This document shows, piece by piece, positions 7,611 to 15,477 of a DNA stretch of 31,072 nt; within the stretch, counting starts at the first letter, position 1; every line of letters starts with the position of its first letter. The notes under the pieces are model-generated. The model did not search any database. It saw nothing but the letters and a program-made list of their open reading frames with translations, and had not been told where the DNA came from. Position numbers and translations under genes: made by a program. This DNA is from a virus: IMG/VR virus record IMGVR_UViG_3300025781_000038, positions 1 through 31,072 of that record, one strand, 5' to 3'.

Positions 7611-8446
7611 GAATAGCAGAAATATTAGAATGGGGTGAATGGGGCGGACGTAATAAGAAAAAAAATCAGTCGCCATCTAGTAAAATAGAACAAGGTCCAG
7701 ACATGGGAAATTGGACTTTAGCACTTAGTAAATTGCCAACCAGAATCCCTGCTGTCACTGGCCCAGATCCTAAGTTTGTAGCAAAATTAACCCATAAACG
7801 TAAGAAAGACACTGTGTTATATGGTGTCGGTGATAGTCAAGAAGAAGCAAAAGCAAATGTAATTGCAAAAATATCTGGTGATAAAACAGCTCCCATAACC
7901 TACAGTTCGATTACTGCTGATATTAATGCTCCATTTACCAAAGAATATCTAACCGGCGACGCTACTCTTTATTTTAAATTTGATAAACACAGCAACGAAC
8001 CAGTAATGATTATGGCTAATAGAGATTATGTACGATCCTTTGGTTCTGATATAAAAGAATTAGGATTCAAAAAAGCCAGTGCAGGTAGAACTTCTGCAAA
8101 AGGTGATGCTACACCTATTTGGGGATTTCCCATATCAAAATCTTTAGTATCAGCAGTCGGTCTAATTCCAAATATGAGATATACTCTTGAATATACAACT
8201 GATGATAAAGATGGTAACTCTATTTTTGTCATGCATCCAGATAGTAAAACACAAGGACCCCAGGACAAGTATAGAATGGGTGTACCTGGCGTAACTATTG
8301 CCGCTACAGAATTAACCGAAGATGAGTTAGTATACGAAGATAAAATCAAAGGTGCAGACGGTAAAGCCTGTTGGGACGGGTATCGTTATGCTGGCACCGA
8401 GGATGGTAAAGACAAGTGTGTTAAGGTCAAGAAAGCCAAACGATGA
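7607..8446 (+). CDS. unknown leader-bearing protein with C-terminal GKACWxGYRYAGT module
   Basis: This 279-aa protein starts MRIAEILEWGEWG, a shared leader with an ILE tripeptide. Most of the protein (about 60-240) looks like mixed alpha/beta with no catalytic signature that I recognise. The last 35 residues (GADGKACWDGYRYAGTEDG, then KDKCVKVKKAKR) are a short two-Cys, Trp/Tyr-rich basic tag that I know as a recurring module at the end of various phage proteins. Start and stop both overlap neighbours (ATGA at 7607-7610, and the next start at 8443), so it is translated as one coupled unit with them. Function unknown. Confidence 0.7.
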   Translation: MRIAEILEWGEWGGRNKKKNQSPSSKIEQGPDMGNWTLALSKLPTRIPAVTGPDPKFVAKLTHKRKKDTVLYGVGDSQEEAKANVIAKISGDKTAPITYSSITADINAPFTKEYLTGDATLYFKFDKHSNEPVMIMANRDYVRSFGSDIKELGFKKASAGRTSAKGDATPIWGFPISKSLVSAVGLIPNMRYTLEYTTDDKDGNSIFVMHPDSKTQGPQDKYRMGVPGVTIAATELTEDELVYEDKIKGADGKACWDGYRYAGTEDGKDKCVKVKKAKR

Positions 8447-9723
8447 AGATTGACGAGATTCTACTAATTGAATATGATCGTGCTAGAGCTATACAAGCCA
8501 TAGGTCCTAATCTATGGCGAGCCATGCTCAGAGACATGTTGAATTTAAATATACCACTCAAGGATTTTGATAAACAATTCCAAGAACGATATCCAACATC
8601 ATTTAACATGTATAAAGACTCATTGACAGATAAAGAAACCCAGGAAAATCTAGCAAACAAAGCCATGATGGAACTGGAAAAAGCAGATCCTACCACTAAC
8701 AAAAAATATTCACAGTGGTTAGGTCGCATGTTTGCAAGTGATCCTCGCACTAAACTTGAAGATTTAGAAAGTACCGCAGCAGAATATCTCTACAAGTTTA
8801 ATAAACTTGGGTTGAAGAAAATGCTTAAAGGTACAGATAGTGATCTAAATCGTTATAAAACTCTAAAAGATTTTATGAATGTCATGGATCACTACGAGTT
8901 ACCCGTAGAAGACGAAAATCAAAAGGGCAAAGCTGAAAAGTTATATTCGGATGATACTGTAACAGTTGTACATCCTGAAGATGAAGCAGCCGCTTGTCAA
9001 TATGGTAGACAAACACGCTGGTGTACTGCTGCTGTCAGAGGTAGTAATTTCTTTGATCATTACGATAGGCAAGGACCACTTTATATTCTAATACCAAAGT
9101 CTCCCAAACATCAAGGAGAAAAATATCAACTGCATTTCCCAACTGATCAATTTATGAATGAGGATGATGAACAGATAGCATTAGTGCCACTTATTACCGA
9201 AAGATTTCCAGGATTATTAGAATTCTTTAGAGTTCGAGAGCCAGAAGCTTTAAAAGATTTAATCGAACTTGCACCAGATGATGTTCTCAAGCCAATATTA
9301 GATAAGATAGCAGATATAATGACTGATCACATCAATGACGTTATCCTGGATTGGGAAATCAGAGACGATTATTATTATCAGTGGTTAAAAGATGAGGGGT
9401 TTGTCAACAAAGATGGTGATATTGCAGACAATGCACCAGGGTATCTCGAATATAATGACGAAGCAGATAGATTCTATAATGAAGCAATTGATGCTGTTAC
9501 ACAATCGCCTGACAACATACGACATTTAGCAAGCGTATATAAGCATAATGAACCAGATGAACCAACCTCAATTGACCATATTGAAAATGTAATGATATGG
9601 AATATGCGTTCAGATTTAGATAGGGATTCTGCTGATTCATTAGCTGATTATATGCACAGACGTGTGCATGTTTATAAGGACAAAGAAGGCAATTGGCAAG
9701 TTAAACATACAGCTGAAAGATAA
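8443..9723 (+). CDS. leader-bearing protein with a TRWCTA (PcfJ-like?) domain
   Basis: This 426-aa protein starts MKIDEILLIEYD, a shared leader with an LIE tripeptide. The centre, about residues 175-240, holds ACQYGRQTRWCTAAVRGSN, then FFDHYDRQGPLYILIPK. This resembles the WC-centred core found in PcfJ-like proteins and in many large-phage proteins. The C-terminal half is acidic and helical (LIELAPDDVLKPILDKIAD). The activity of this family is not established to my knowledge, so the domain name is a similarity, not a function. It ends the coupled 4884-9723 run. The next gene has its own promoter and visibly different, more AT-rich sequence. Confidence 0.65.
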   Translation: MKIDEILLIEYDRARAIQAIGPNLWRAMLRDMLNLNIPLKDFDKQFQERYPTSFNMYKDSLTDKETQENLANKAMMELEKADPTTNKKYSQWLGRMFASDPRTKLEDLESTAAEYLYKFNKLGLKKMLKGTDSDLNRYKTLKDFMNVMDHYELPVEDENQKGKAEKLYSDDTVTVVHPEDEAAACQYGRQTRWCTAAVRGSNFFDHYDRQGPLYILIPKSPKHQGEKYQLHFPTDQFMNEDDEQIALVPLITERFPGLLEFFRVREPEALKDLIELAPDDVLKPILDKIADIMTDHINDVILDWEIRDDYYYQWLKDEGFVNKDGDIADNAPGYLEYNDEADRFYNEAIDAVTQSPDNIRHLASVYKHNEPDEPTSIDHIENVMIWNMRSDLDRDSADSLADYMHRRVHVYKDKEGNWQVKHTAER

Positions 9724-9771
9724 GAGTAGAACAGTTCTAATAAAAGTGAATGGTAAGTTAAGTAATATTAA

Positions 9772-9800
9772 TTGATAAGTTATACTGTATATTATATAAT
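9772..9800 (+). promoter_or_regulatory. strong sigma70-type promoter before the oxygenase pair
   Basis: TTGATA at 9772-9777 and a perfect TATAAT at 9795-9800 are spaced exactly 17 bases apart, 26 bases before the ATG at 9827. It marks an independently transcribed, AT-rich gene group. Confidence 0.6.
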
Positions 9801-9826
9801 TTACTATTAATGGACTTTTGTCAAAA

Positions 9827-10498
9827 ATGAGCGATGTTTTATTAAAAGATCAAATATTATTGGTTAAAAATCTTTTAACTGCTGATCAGTGCGATACATT
9901 GGTTAACGAATATAACAACTCAAAACAAAAGAAAACCATCGACTCCTATACTCATGCATTTACAGATAATGTTATTCAGTCAACTTCTCAATACATAGAT
10001 TTAAAACCAAACACAGAAACTTTTAAAATTGTTCATTCAGCTACAGAAATTTTAACCAACAAGTGGCTAACTTATCTAAAACAACGTAATGTTGCATTTT
10101 GTGAATTTTTAAAAATTCATTTAAAATACGCACAACACTATAGAATTGTATGTTTTAATACAAATGAACAATTAGAACCTCATATAGATTCTGAGGATTT
10201 CACCTATGCAACATGTATTTTAAATCTCAATGACAATTTCAAAGGAGGTGAGCACAGTTTTTTTAACGGAAATTATAATATAACGTTAAAAAAAGGTAGC
10301 GGATTAATATTTCCTACTGGATGGTATTGGGTACATGAAATTAAAAAAATTACATCTGGAAACAAATTATGTATACCTATTTTAATAACTCGACATCCTA
10401 AAAATTTGAATAAACAAATTCAAACCAAATTTTTCTTATTACAATCGGATATCAAATATAATCATCATTTATTTTATAAATCTAGCGAGAAAATATGA
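9827..10498 (+). CDS. 2-oxoglutarate/Fe(II) oxygenase, prolyl-4-hydroxylase-like (copy 1)
   Basis: I chose the ATG at 9827 (MSDVLLKDQILLV) over the upstream TTG. The 223-aa protein has the double-stranded beta-helix motifs of 2OG/Fe(II) dioxygenases: an HxD iron pair in EPHIDSED, the downstream ILNLNDNFKGGEHSFF strands, KKGSGLIFPTGWYWVHEI with the distal His, and basic residues further on for 2-oxoglutarate. Such enzymes hydroxylate proline or other residues, or nucleic-acid bases. Phage members often modify virion proteins, but the substrate is unknown. The gene is much more AT-rich than the upstream cluster and has its own promoter, suggesting later acquisition. Its stop overlaps the paralogue that follows. 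Confidence 0.8.
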   Translation: MSDVLLKDQILLVKNLLTADQCDTLVNEYNNSKQKKTIDSYTHAFTDNVIQSTSQYIDLKPNTETFKIVHSATEILTNKWLTYLKQRNVAFCEFLKIHLKYAQHYRIVCFNTNEQLEPHIDSEDFTYATCILNLNDNFKGGEHSFFNGNYNITLKKGSGLIFPTGWYWVHEIKKITSGNKLCIPILITRHPKNLNKQIQTKFFLLQSDIKYNHHLFYKSSEKI

Positions 10499-11163
10499 CC
10501 AATATTAAATTTAGCAATTTGATATTGCATGTTCCTGGTCTTGTTCCTTTTGAAGAATGCAACCTCATAATAAGAGAATTCGATAAACAAGATACGCCAT
10601 TGCAACACGAAATATTTCTTAATTCATTAACAAATACGACTGTAGATAAAACTTCTTATAATGCAATTAAAATAAATCCATTAAGAACTGCATTCGAAAT
10701 TACACATAACTATACAGAAACAATGATTAACAAATGGATAGACCATTTAAAATCTTTAAATTCATTTTCATGCAACTCATTGAAAAAAAACATACGATTC
10801 TCTAACACACATAGGATATTACGTTATCCCACTGGTGCTATCATCGAACCCCATGTTGATTGGAGCCCTGGTATTTTTGGTAGTTGTACTTTAAATTTAA
10901 ATGATGATTATGAGGGCGGCGAATTAAGTTTTTTTCATAGAAAGCATGATATAATATTAAAAAAAGGAGATGCAGTAATATTTCCAGCAGATTTCTTTTG
11001 GACACACGAAATTAAACCTATTACCAAGGGAGTTAGGTATTGTTCAAATACCTTATTACAAATGGTTGCTGATAAACATTTAAGATTGTTAGTTGATAAA
11101 TCTAACGAATATGTCTCGAATACCATACCAACTGAGTATTATCTACAATATAATAACGAATAG
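10495..11163 (+). CDS. 2-oxoglutarate/Fe(II) oxygenase, prolyl-4-hydroxylase-like (copy 2)
   Basis: This 222-aa tandem paralogue of the previous gene overlaps it by 4 bases (ATGA). It keeps the iron ligands: HxD in IEPHVDWSPG and the distal His in FFWTHEIKPI. The motif CTLNLNDDYEGGELSFFHRK aligns directly with copy 1. The arginine in KGVRYCSNTL is a candidate 2-oxoglutarate anchor. The copies differ enough to suggest different substrates rather than a recent duplication. A collagen-like G-P-T protein lies at the end of the window, which offers one candidate substrate for a prolyl hydroxylase. Confidence 0.8.
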   Translation: MTNIKFSNLILHVPGLVPFEECNLIIREFDKQDTPLQHEIFLNSLTNTTVDKTSYNAIKINPLRTAFEITHNYTETMINKWIDHLKSLNSFSCNSLKKNIRFSNTHRILRYPTGAIIEPHVDWSPGIFGSCTLNLNDDYEGGELSFFHRKHDIILKKGDAVIFPADFFWTHEIKPITKGVRYCSNTLLQMVADKHLRLLVDKSNEYVSNTIPTEYYLQYNNE

Positions 11164-11233
11164 TCTAGGCATATGCGCTAGAAAAATTTTAAATCAATTT
11201 GATATTATCATATACATTTAGTTACAATGTTGT

Positions 11234-11893
11234 ATGTTACATAGGAATAATCCGTTGACTACACAATCTCCTCTTTTAAATCAACTATTTTATCTATACA
11301 AAACTGATAAAGGTAGAAATGGATATTCTGGCATATACGAGTGTATGTTTCATGATAAACGAGATAAAATAACATCGATGTTAGAAATTGGAATTGGAAC
11401 CATGATCCCGGGTATGATATCATCAATGGTAGACTTTGGATTAGAAGGTTACAAACCCGGCGGCTCGTTAAGAGCCTGGCGAGATTATTTTCCAAATGCA
11501 AATATATATGGTTTTGATATTCAGTCTGATACACAGTTTACAGAAGAACGCATCTTCACCATGCAAGGTGATTCGAGAGTTTCAGAAGATGTTGATGCTA
11601 AATTATCTAAGTATGGATTAAGATCATTTGATATTATTATAGATGACGGTTCTCACAAGGCAAATGAACAAATAATAACATTACAAAACTTCTTCAAGTA
11701 TTTGAAACCAGGTGGTATGTATATAATAGAAGATGTTGGTTGGGGTAATTCTGGTAACTTATCATCTGTTAAAGACGTAGTCGGCGACTTACCAATGTTC
11801 TTTCTTGGACCACACAATAATATCATAGTTATTGCAAATCCGATAATAAATCCAAGTGAGTTAGAACGTGTCAGAGCTCGACAGTTTTTCTAA
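11234..11893 (+). CDS. class I SAM-dependent methyltransferase (macrocin O-methyltransferase-like)
   Basis: This 219-aa protein has Rossmann methyltransferase motifs in order: MLEIGIGT near residue 49, the acidic strand end NIYGFDIQS near 91, SFDIIIDDGSHK near 131 and LKPGGMYIIEDVGWG near 155. The segment PGGSLRAWRDYFP is typical of the sugar/macrolide O-methyltransferase group (MycE/TylF-like). The substrate may be a sugar, natural product or glycan; the gene after it encodes a fibre-like protein on the other strand. It is AT-rich like the two oxygenases before it and may belong to the same acquired cassette. Its last 33 bases overlap the end of the convergent gene. Confidence 0.75.
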   Translation: MLHRNNPLTTQSPLLNQLFYLYKTDKGRNGYSGIYECMFHDKRDKITSMLEIGIGTMIPGMISSMVDFGLEGYKPGGSLRAWRDYFPNANIYGFDIQSDTQFTEERIFTMQGDSRVSEDVDAKLSKYGLRSFDIIIDDGSHKANEQIITLQNFFKYLKPGGMYIIEDVGWGNSGNLSSVKDVVGDLPMFFLGPHNNIIVIANPIINPSELERVRARQFF

Positions 11894-12211
11894 TTTAGCT
11901 AGTTTGACTTCTAATTCAGCTATACGACTTTCTAACGTATTAGTGTGCGACTGCCGGTTGTTGCATGTTTTGGTTGATTTTTCAACATATGGTGTGATTG
12001 GAATGTTGTATTGATTTGCTATTATTGTTTGATAAAGATCTTTTCCGTGCTGTTCAGTATCATTTAATGATGCTGTAAATGGAATGGTCATTTTAAACGG
12101 TTCAACAAGTTCAACCTCAACATCTATTCTACTGCCGTCTTTGGTTACATACTGAGGATTTTGATAACCAGTCCATTTGAATGTTACATTCACTATGCTA
12201 TCCTCATCCAA
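11861..12211 (-). CDS. coiled-coil protein, probably the C-terminus of the fibre gene upstream
   Basis: This 116-aa frame starts at 12211, inside the end of the larger minus-strand gene. The first 80 residues form a beta-rich domain (VNVTFKWTGYQNPQYVTKDG). The end is a short coiled coil (LESRIAELEVKLAKLEKL) of the kind that closes trimeric fibres or anchors chaperone domains. One added base in the TTT of CTTTGG near 12206 would read ALALLDEDSIVNV and fuse it to the gene at 12193-12855. Either it is a separate overlapping gene or the pair is one gene of about 335 aa with a frameshift. It ends convergently, overlapping the methyltransferase by 33 bases. Confidence 0.55.
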   Translation of the reverse strand: MDEDSIVNVTFKWTGYQNPQYVTKDGSRIDVEVELVEPFKMTIPFTASLNDTEQHGKDLYQTIIANQYNIPITPYVEKSTKTCNNRQSHTNTLESRIAELEVKLAKLEKLSSSDTF

Positions 12212-12855
12212 AGTGCAAGAGCTGTTATTATAGCGTAACTATATGATCCGTCGCTAGCCGTATCAGTTCCAGTTTGAAATCTATGCAACCCGTGACATCT
12301 CCAGGCACCAGCTAATCCTAATTTTGGATTAAATGTATCTATAGTTGATCCATTTGCGATTAGACCGTACCAAGACTGTGAACTTGGATCACTGTACGGA
12401 GCAAATGGTGTTCCATAATAGTTTCCTTGTCCCTGTGTATCATCTCCGGTAATGCCAGCAAAGACGATGGATCCTATACCTCCTAATTCAGGTATAGGTA
12501 TACTCCAACTTGTTACACCGGTGCCGTCTGTTGTTAAACACTGTCCTTTAGATCCAGTGTCAGGAGGTAAAGTTATTGTTATGTTATCTGTCCCTGCATC
12601 AGACACAGATAATGTTACAGAATTACTAAATGAAGTGTCGCCTAATATTATATAACCGCCGTTAAAAGCACCATTGCCGCCAACGGTTAATAATTCAGTT
12701 GTTCCCGGTACTCCTATGCCTATATTCCCATTTAAATCTGCATAAAGTTTTGAAGATTTAACTAGCCATCCATCAGAATTTCTGGCAAAAACAAATCTGC
12801 CTCGCTCTGTGACTTTGTTTCCAGATGCATCAGTACCGCTATAATTTATAGTCAT
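12193..12855 (-). CDS. tail-fibre-like virion protein
   Basis: This 220-aa minus-strand protein has features common in phage fibres: GRFVFARNSDGWLVKSSKLY followed by ADLNGNIGIG, a repeating glycine-rich beta region, and LPPDTGSKGQCLTTDGTGV, a segment I recognise as frequent in tail-fibre and host-recognition proteins. The expected C-terminus (ALALWMRIA) is unusual and probably reflects the frameshift noted for the adjacent frame. It is transcribed alone on the minus strand from its own AATAAATA octamer, with GGG in AAGGG as Shine-Dalgarno, and faces the start of the second leader cluster. Confidence 0.65.
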   Translation of the reverse strand: MTINYSGTDASGNKVTERGRFVFARNSDGWLVKSSKLYADLNGNIGIGVPGTTELLTVGGNGAFNGGYIILGDTSFSNSVTLSVSDAGTDNITITLPPDTGSKGQCLTTDGTGVTSWSIPIPELGGIGSIVFAGITGDDTQGQGNYYGTPFAPYSDPSSQSWYGLIANGSTIDTFNPKLGLAGAWRCHGLHRFQTGTDTASDGSYSYAIITALALWMRIA

Positions 12856-12878
12856 TTATAACCCTTACAATAACTCTG

Positions 12879-12886
12879 TATTTATT
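12879..12886 (-). promoter_or_regulatory. T4-type late promoter octamer (minus strand)
   Basis: TATTTATT on the plus strand reads AATAAATA on the minus strand, 23 bases before the fibre gene start. AAGGG follows it as a Shine-Dalgarno. This spacing is what a normal late promoter should show. Confidence 0.55.
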
Positions 12887-12932
12887 GAATGTATTGTAGG
12901 TGTTAATAAACATATTTTTAGTTTGTTAATTT

Positions 12933-12940
12933 AATAAATA
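12933..12940 (+). promoter_or_regulatory. T4-type late promoter octamer AATAAATA
   Basis: It lies 19 bases before the ATG at 12960, with AAAGG between as Shine-Dalgarno. With the minus-strand octamer at 12879 it makes a divergent late promoter pair. Confidence 0.55.
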
Positions 12941-12959
12941 TGCTTAAAGGTATATATTA

Positions 12960-13184
12960 ATGAGAGCAAATGAATTCCTAACTGAAGGTTGTAATACACC
13001 TGTTATTGTCGTCGACGTTCAGACCGAATATTCAGGTATGCTAGATAGCGCAGAAAAAGTAGAATCAATTTTAAGGGAAAATAATATAAATCCGGGTATA
13101 CGTACTTGTCCACATTGTGGTAAAACAGGCCAAACAAGCAATATGCTACGTTGGCATTTTAATAACTGTAAATCAACGAAATAA
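12960..13184 (+). CDS. short leader protein fused to an endonuclease-type zinc finger (gene remnant)
   Basis: This 74-aa protein starts MRANEFLTEG, the best match in the window to the T4 capsid-targeting leader with an LTE|G site. It continues with TPVIVVDVQTEYSGML, which looks like the first beta-strand of an isochorismatase/cysteine-hydrolase-like fold, but this breaks off after about 45 residues. The end, TCPHCGKTGQTSNMLRWHF..C, is a C-x2-C-x13-H-x4-C finger of the type found on HNH and GIY-YIG homing endonucleases. The simplest reading is a longer leader gene damaged by an endonuclease insertion, leaving a fused remnant. The product is probably non-enzymatic. Confidence 0.6.
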   Translation: MRANEFLTEGCNTPVIVVDVQTEYSGMLDSAEKVESILRENNINPGIRTCPHCGKTGQTSNMLRWHFNNCKSTK

Positions 13185-13188
13185 ATTC

Positions 13189-13196
13189 TATAAATA
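13189..13196 (+). promoter_or_regulatory. canonical T4 late promoter octamer TATAAATA
   Basis: This is an exact T4 late consensus, but the ATG at 13202 is only 5 bases after it. In T4 geometry the transcript would start at or near the A of the ATG, giving a leaderless message, or the gene is read from the upstream promoter. Confidence 0.55.
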
Positions 13197-13201
13197 TCTT
13201 C

Positions 13202-13921
13202 ATGAGAGCCAGTGATTTAAATCCTGATGTTACTATAGATGCTCATCGCGCGGGCAATACCATATGGTTAGATTACTTCGAAGTACCTACTAGAGGCAAA
13301 GGGCACGGATCCAAAGAATATTTAAAATGGGAAAAAGGTCTACCCAAAGATATTAAAATAATACGTCTATATGCATCTGATGCCGGTTATGGTAAAAGTC
13401 ATGAATTTTGGGATCGTATGGGGTTTGATTACGAATTTCAAGATGACGATAATCAAATGATTAAGTATATCAATACAGAAACAAAGTTAGATGAGACATT
13501 AAGAAAATTCTATCATGGAAGTTTTGACAACCTACCAGTAGGTACGGTACTAACTCCCAGAGACAATTACGAAAGCAATTGGCAACATACGGATTTCTAT
13601 GCACCATTAGAAAAGTATCGTCCCGATAACATGTTAGCACATCGAAAAAGTGTGTTTATATGTGATAATCCAGATGATGTTGATCTGGCAGGTGGTGCTA
13701 CAGATTGGTTGTTTACAGTGGAACCACAAGGTCCTGTTCAACGTCATGATCTTAACTGGGGATCAGAAATAAGTATGCTAATAAGTGATGGTTATGATAT
13801 AGACAGTCCAGAAGTTAAACGTGCAGCCAAAAACTATTGGGCAGGTGTTCCGCACCATAATGAAAGTGTTTGGGAATATCTAACACCAGCTGCAAAGATA
13901 ACGCATGTGGAGCCTTACTGA
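13202..13921 (+). CDS. GNAT acetyltransferase-like domain fused to an Arr-like ADP-ribosyltransferase domain
   Basis: This 239-aa protein starts MRASDLNPD, a weaker member of the leader family. Residues 10-80 look like a short GNAT N-acetyltransferase: IWLDYFEVPTRGKGHG (acetyl-CoA loop RGKGHG at 31-36), then the FWDRMGFDYE strand. Residues about 103-190 resemble rifampin ADP-ribosyltransferase (Arr) and related ART folds: FYHGSFDNLPVGTVLTP at 103-119, SVFICDNPDDVDLAGG at 150-165 and WLFTVEPQGPVQRHDLNW at 169-186. An LDE tripeptide lies at the join (96-98). T4 packages the ADP-ribosyltransferase Alt in its head, so a packaged ART would fit. The ART call rests on motifs and needs structural comparison. 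It overlaps the next gene at 13921. Confidence 0.6.
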   Translation: MRASDLNPDVTIDAHRAGNTIWLDYFEVPTRGKGHGSKEYLKWEKGLPKDIKIIRLYASDAGYGKSHEFWDRMGFDYEFQDDDNQMIKYINTETKLDETLRKFYHGSFDNLPVGTVLTPRDNYESNWQHTDFYAPLEKYRPDNMLAHRKSVFICDNPDDVDLAGGATDWLFTVEPQGPVQRHDLNWGSEISMLISDGYDIDSPEVKRAAKNYWAGVPHHNESVWEYLTPAAKITHVEPY

Positions 13922-15477
13922 TGCGAGCTAGAGAATTTATTACAGAAAATTACTTAATTGATTTATCATTAAATGAATTAAAAGATATACAATACGCTGT
14001 TCAAACTGAAGCAGACGATATCAATGACAAAAGTATGATGTCCAATTTAACCAAGGAAAAAGTCAATGGATTAAAAAAAGATTATCAAGCATTAACTGCT
14101 ATACAAAAAGTCATTACAAACAATATCAAAGCTATAACCTATGCAAAAGAAGATCCTACTATATTTGATACCAATATATTCATGTACGATTGGGATGGTG
14201 ATGTGGACGGCGGTGTAGCTGCAATTCATATTGCATTAAAAGATAATCTAGCCGAGATCAAATGGTTAGGGAGTTATGATACATATGGTAGCAAACTCAT
14301 GAAGTCTGCACTTGAAGTTGCAAAGAGCCGTGGTGCAACACAAGTGAAAGTTGATGCAAAATGGAATAGTGAAGGCTTCTATCGTAAAATGGGATTAGCT
14401 GATGTACCCAATCAAGAGCCAGATACAGGAGAAGCATTCAGAGGCAGTAAGTTAACCACAATGGCAGGAACTCTTGAAGAAGGTGGTTGGGCCAGTACAA
14501 TAACACAAGGTACTGTTATACATCCCAGTACAGTTAAATTAGCACTAAAAGTTGTTGAAAAATTTATTAATAAATTCAATACTTGGTCAAAAACAAAAGG
14601 TATCCCACCTGTGCGTATTGGTCATCCCACCGGCAGTAGTGCATATCACGACGTAGATACAGAAGATAAAATCTACGGCGATATTGATTTACAAATCATT
14701 GTACCAGAACTAGAAGAACTACAAAGCAAGTCGACTGGACAAATTCAATATTTTTGGAATAAACTATTTGGTGAATTTGGCAAAACACTAAGCTGGGTCC
14801 ATCCAGACAGTGATCCCGGACATCCGATCCTACAAGTTGCACCAGATGCGTGGGTACAAATTGATTTTATGCCTCATCCAGAATCTCTTGCCACCTGGGG
14901 ACGTTTTCGTGCAACCCCGGAACGCGGTGTTAAAGGATTACTAAATGGTAACATATTTTCTATTATTGGTCTCATGCTCAAATTAAATCTACAACATAGT
15001 GGTGTGCAGTATAAAGAACGTGACGGCAAACGTATGCCTTATACAGACACTAAGAAAGACTTTGAACTTAAAACTCTAACAACTAATATAGAAACGTTTG
15101 TACGTGATATATTTGATCACGAATATCAAACAATAACTGGGAAAGATTCTAATACAGCTGAAGTAGATCCATTGTTACAAAAACATGCAGGAAGTGATTT
15201 AGAAACTGTTAAAATCAGTAACTTAGTAAATGCTGTTAAAGGTTTGGCACGTAGTTTTGAGTTGAACCACATGTACGGAAAGGGCATATTAAGTGATTAT
15301 AAAGATGCCAATGAGTGGTTGGCAAAATTTTGGGAAATGTATGAAGCTAAAGCTATTGGAGCAGTAAATGCCGTGAAGCGAGACAAAGCTGAAACACCAG
15401 AAGCTGTTGCTAGAGCAAAAGCAGATAGAGATGCTATCATATCTGGATTGGCCAGGATTAAGGAAATGTTTAAATGA
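13921..15477 (+). CDS. GNAT acetyltransferase-like domain fused to a pol-beta-type nucleotidyltransferase
   Basis: The start is the ATG at 13921 (MRAREFITENY), overlapping the preceding stop; an upstream ATG would add an out-of-family extension. The leader has ITE at residues 7-9, like T4 internal proteins. Residues about 85-165 are GNAT-like (GGVAAIHIALKDNLAEIKWL, then KLMKSALEVAKSRGATQVKV and GFYRKMGL). Residues about 195-400 match the nucleotidyltransferase seen at the start of the 908-aa protein: GSS at 238-240, GDIDLQI at 253-259 and VQIDF at 312-316. It probably transfers a nucleotide to RNA, protein or a small molecule, but the substrate is unknown. An LEE|G tripeptide at 185-188 separates the two domains. 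Confidence 0.65.
   Translation: MRAREFITENYLIDLSLNELKDIQYAVQTEADDINDKSMMSNLTKEKVNGLKKDYQALTAIQKVITNNIKAITYAKEDPTIFDTNIFMYDWDGDVDGGVAAIHIALKDNLAEIKWLGSYDTYGSKLMKSALEVAKSRGATQVKVDAKWNSEGFYRKMGLADVPNQEPDTGEAFRGSKLTTMAGTLEEGGWASTITQGTVIHPSTVKLALKVVEKFINKFNTWSKTKGIPPVRIGHPTGSSAYHDVDTEDKIYGDIDLQIIVPELEELQSKSTGQIQYFWNKLFGEFGKTLSWVHPDSDPGHPILQVAPDAWVQIDFMPHPESLATWGRFRATPERGVKGLLNGNIFSIIGLMLKLNLQHSGVQYKERDGKRMPYTDTKKDFELKTLTTNIETFVRDIFDHEYQTITGKDSNTAEVDPLLQKHAGSDLETVKISNLVNAVKGLARSFELNHMYGKGILSDYKDANEWLAKFWEMYEAKAIGAVNAVKRDKAETPEAVARAKADRDAIISGLARIKEMFK

Noticed and set aside
11165-11181. Near-palindrome CTAGGCATATGCGCTAG after the second oxygenase
   Set aside because: It is short, asymmetric by one base and without a T run, so neither a terminator nor an operator can be supported.
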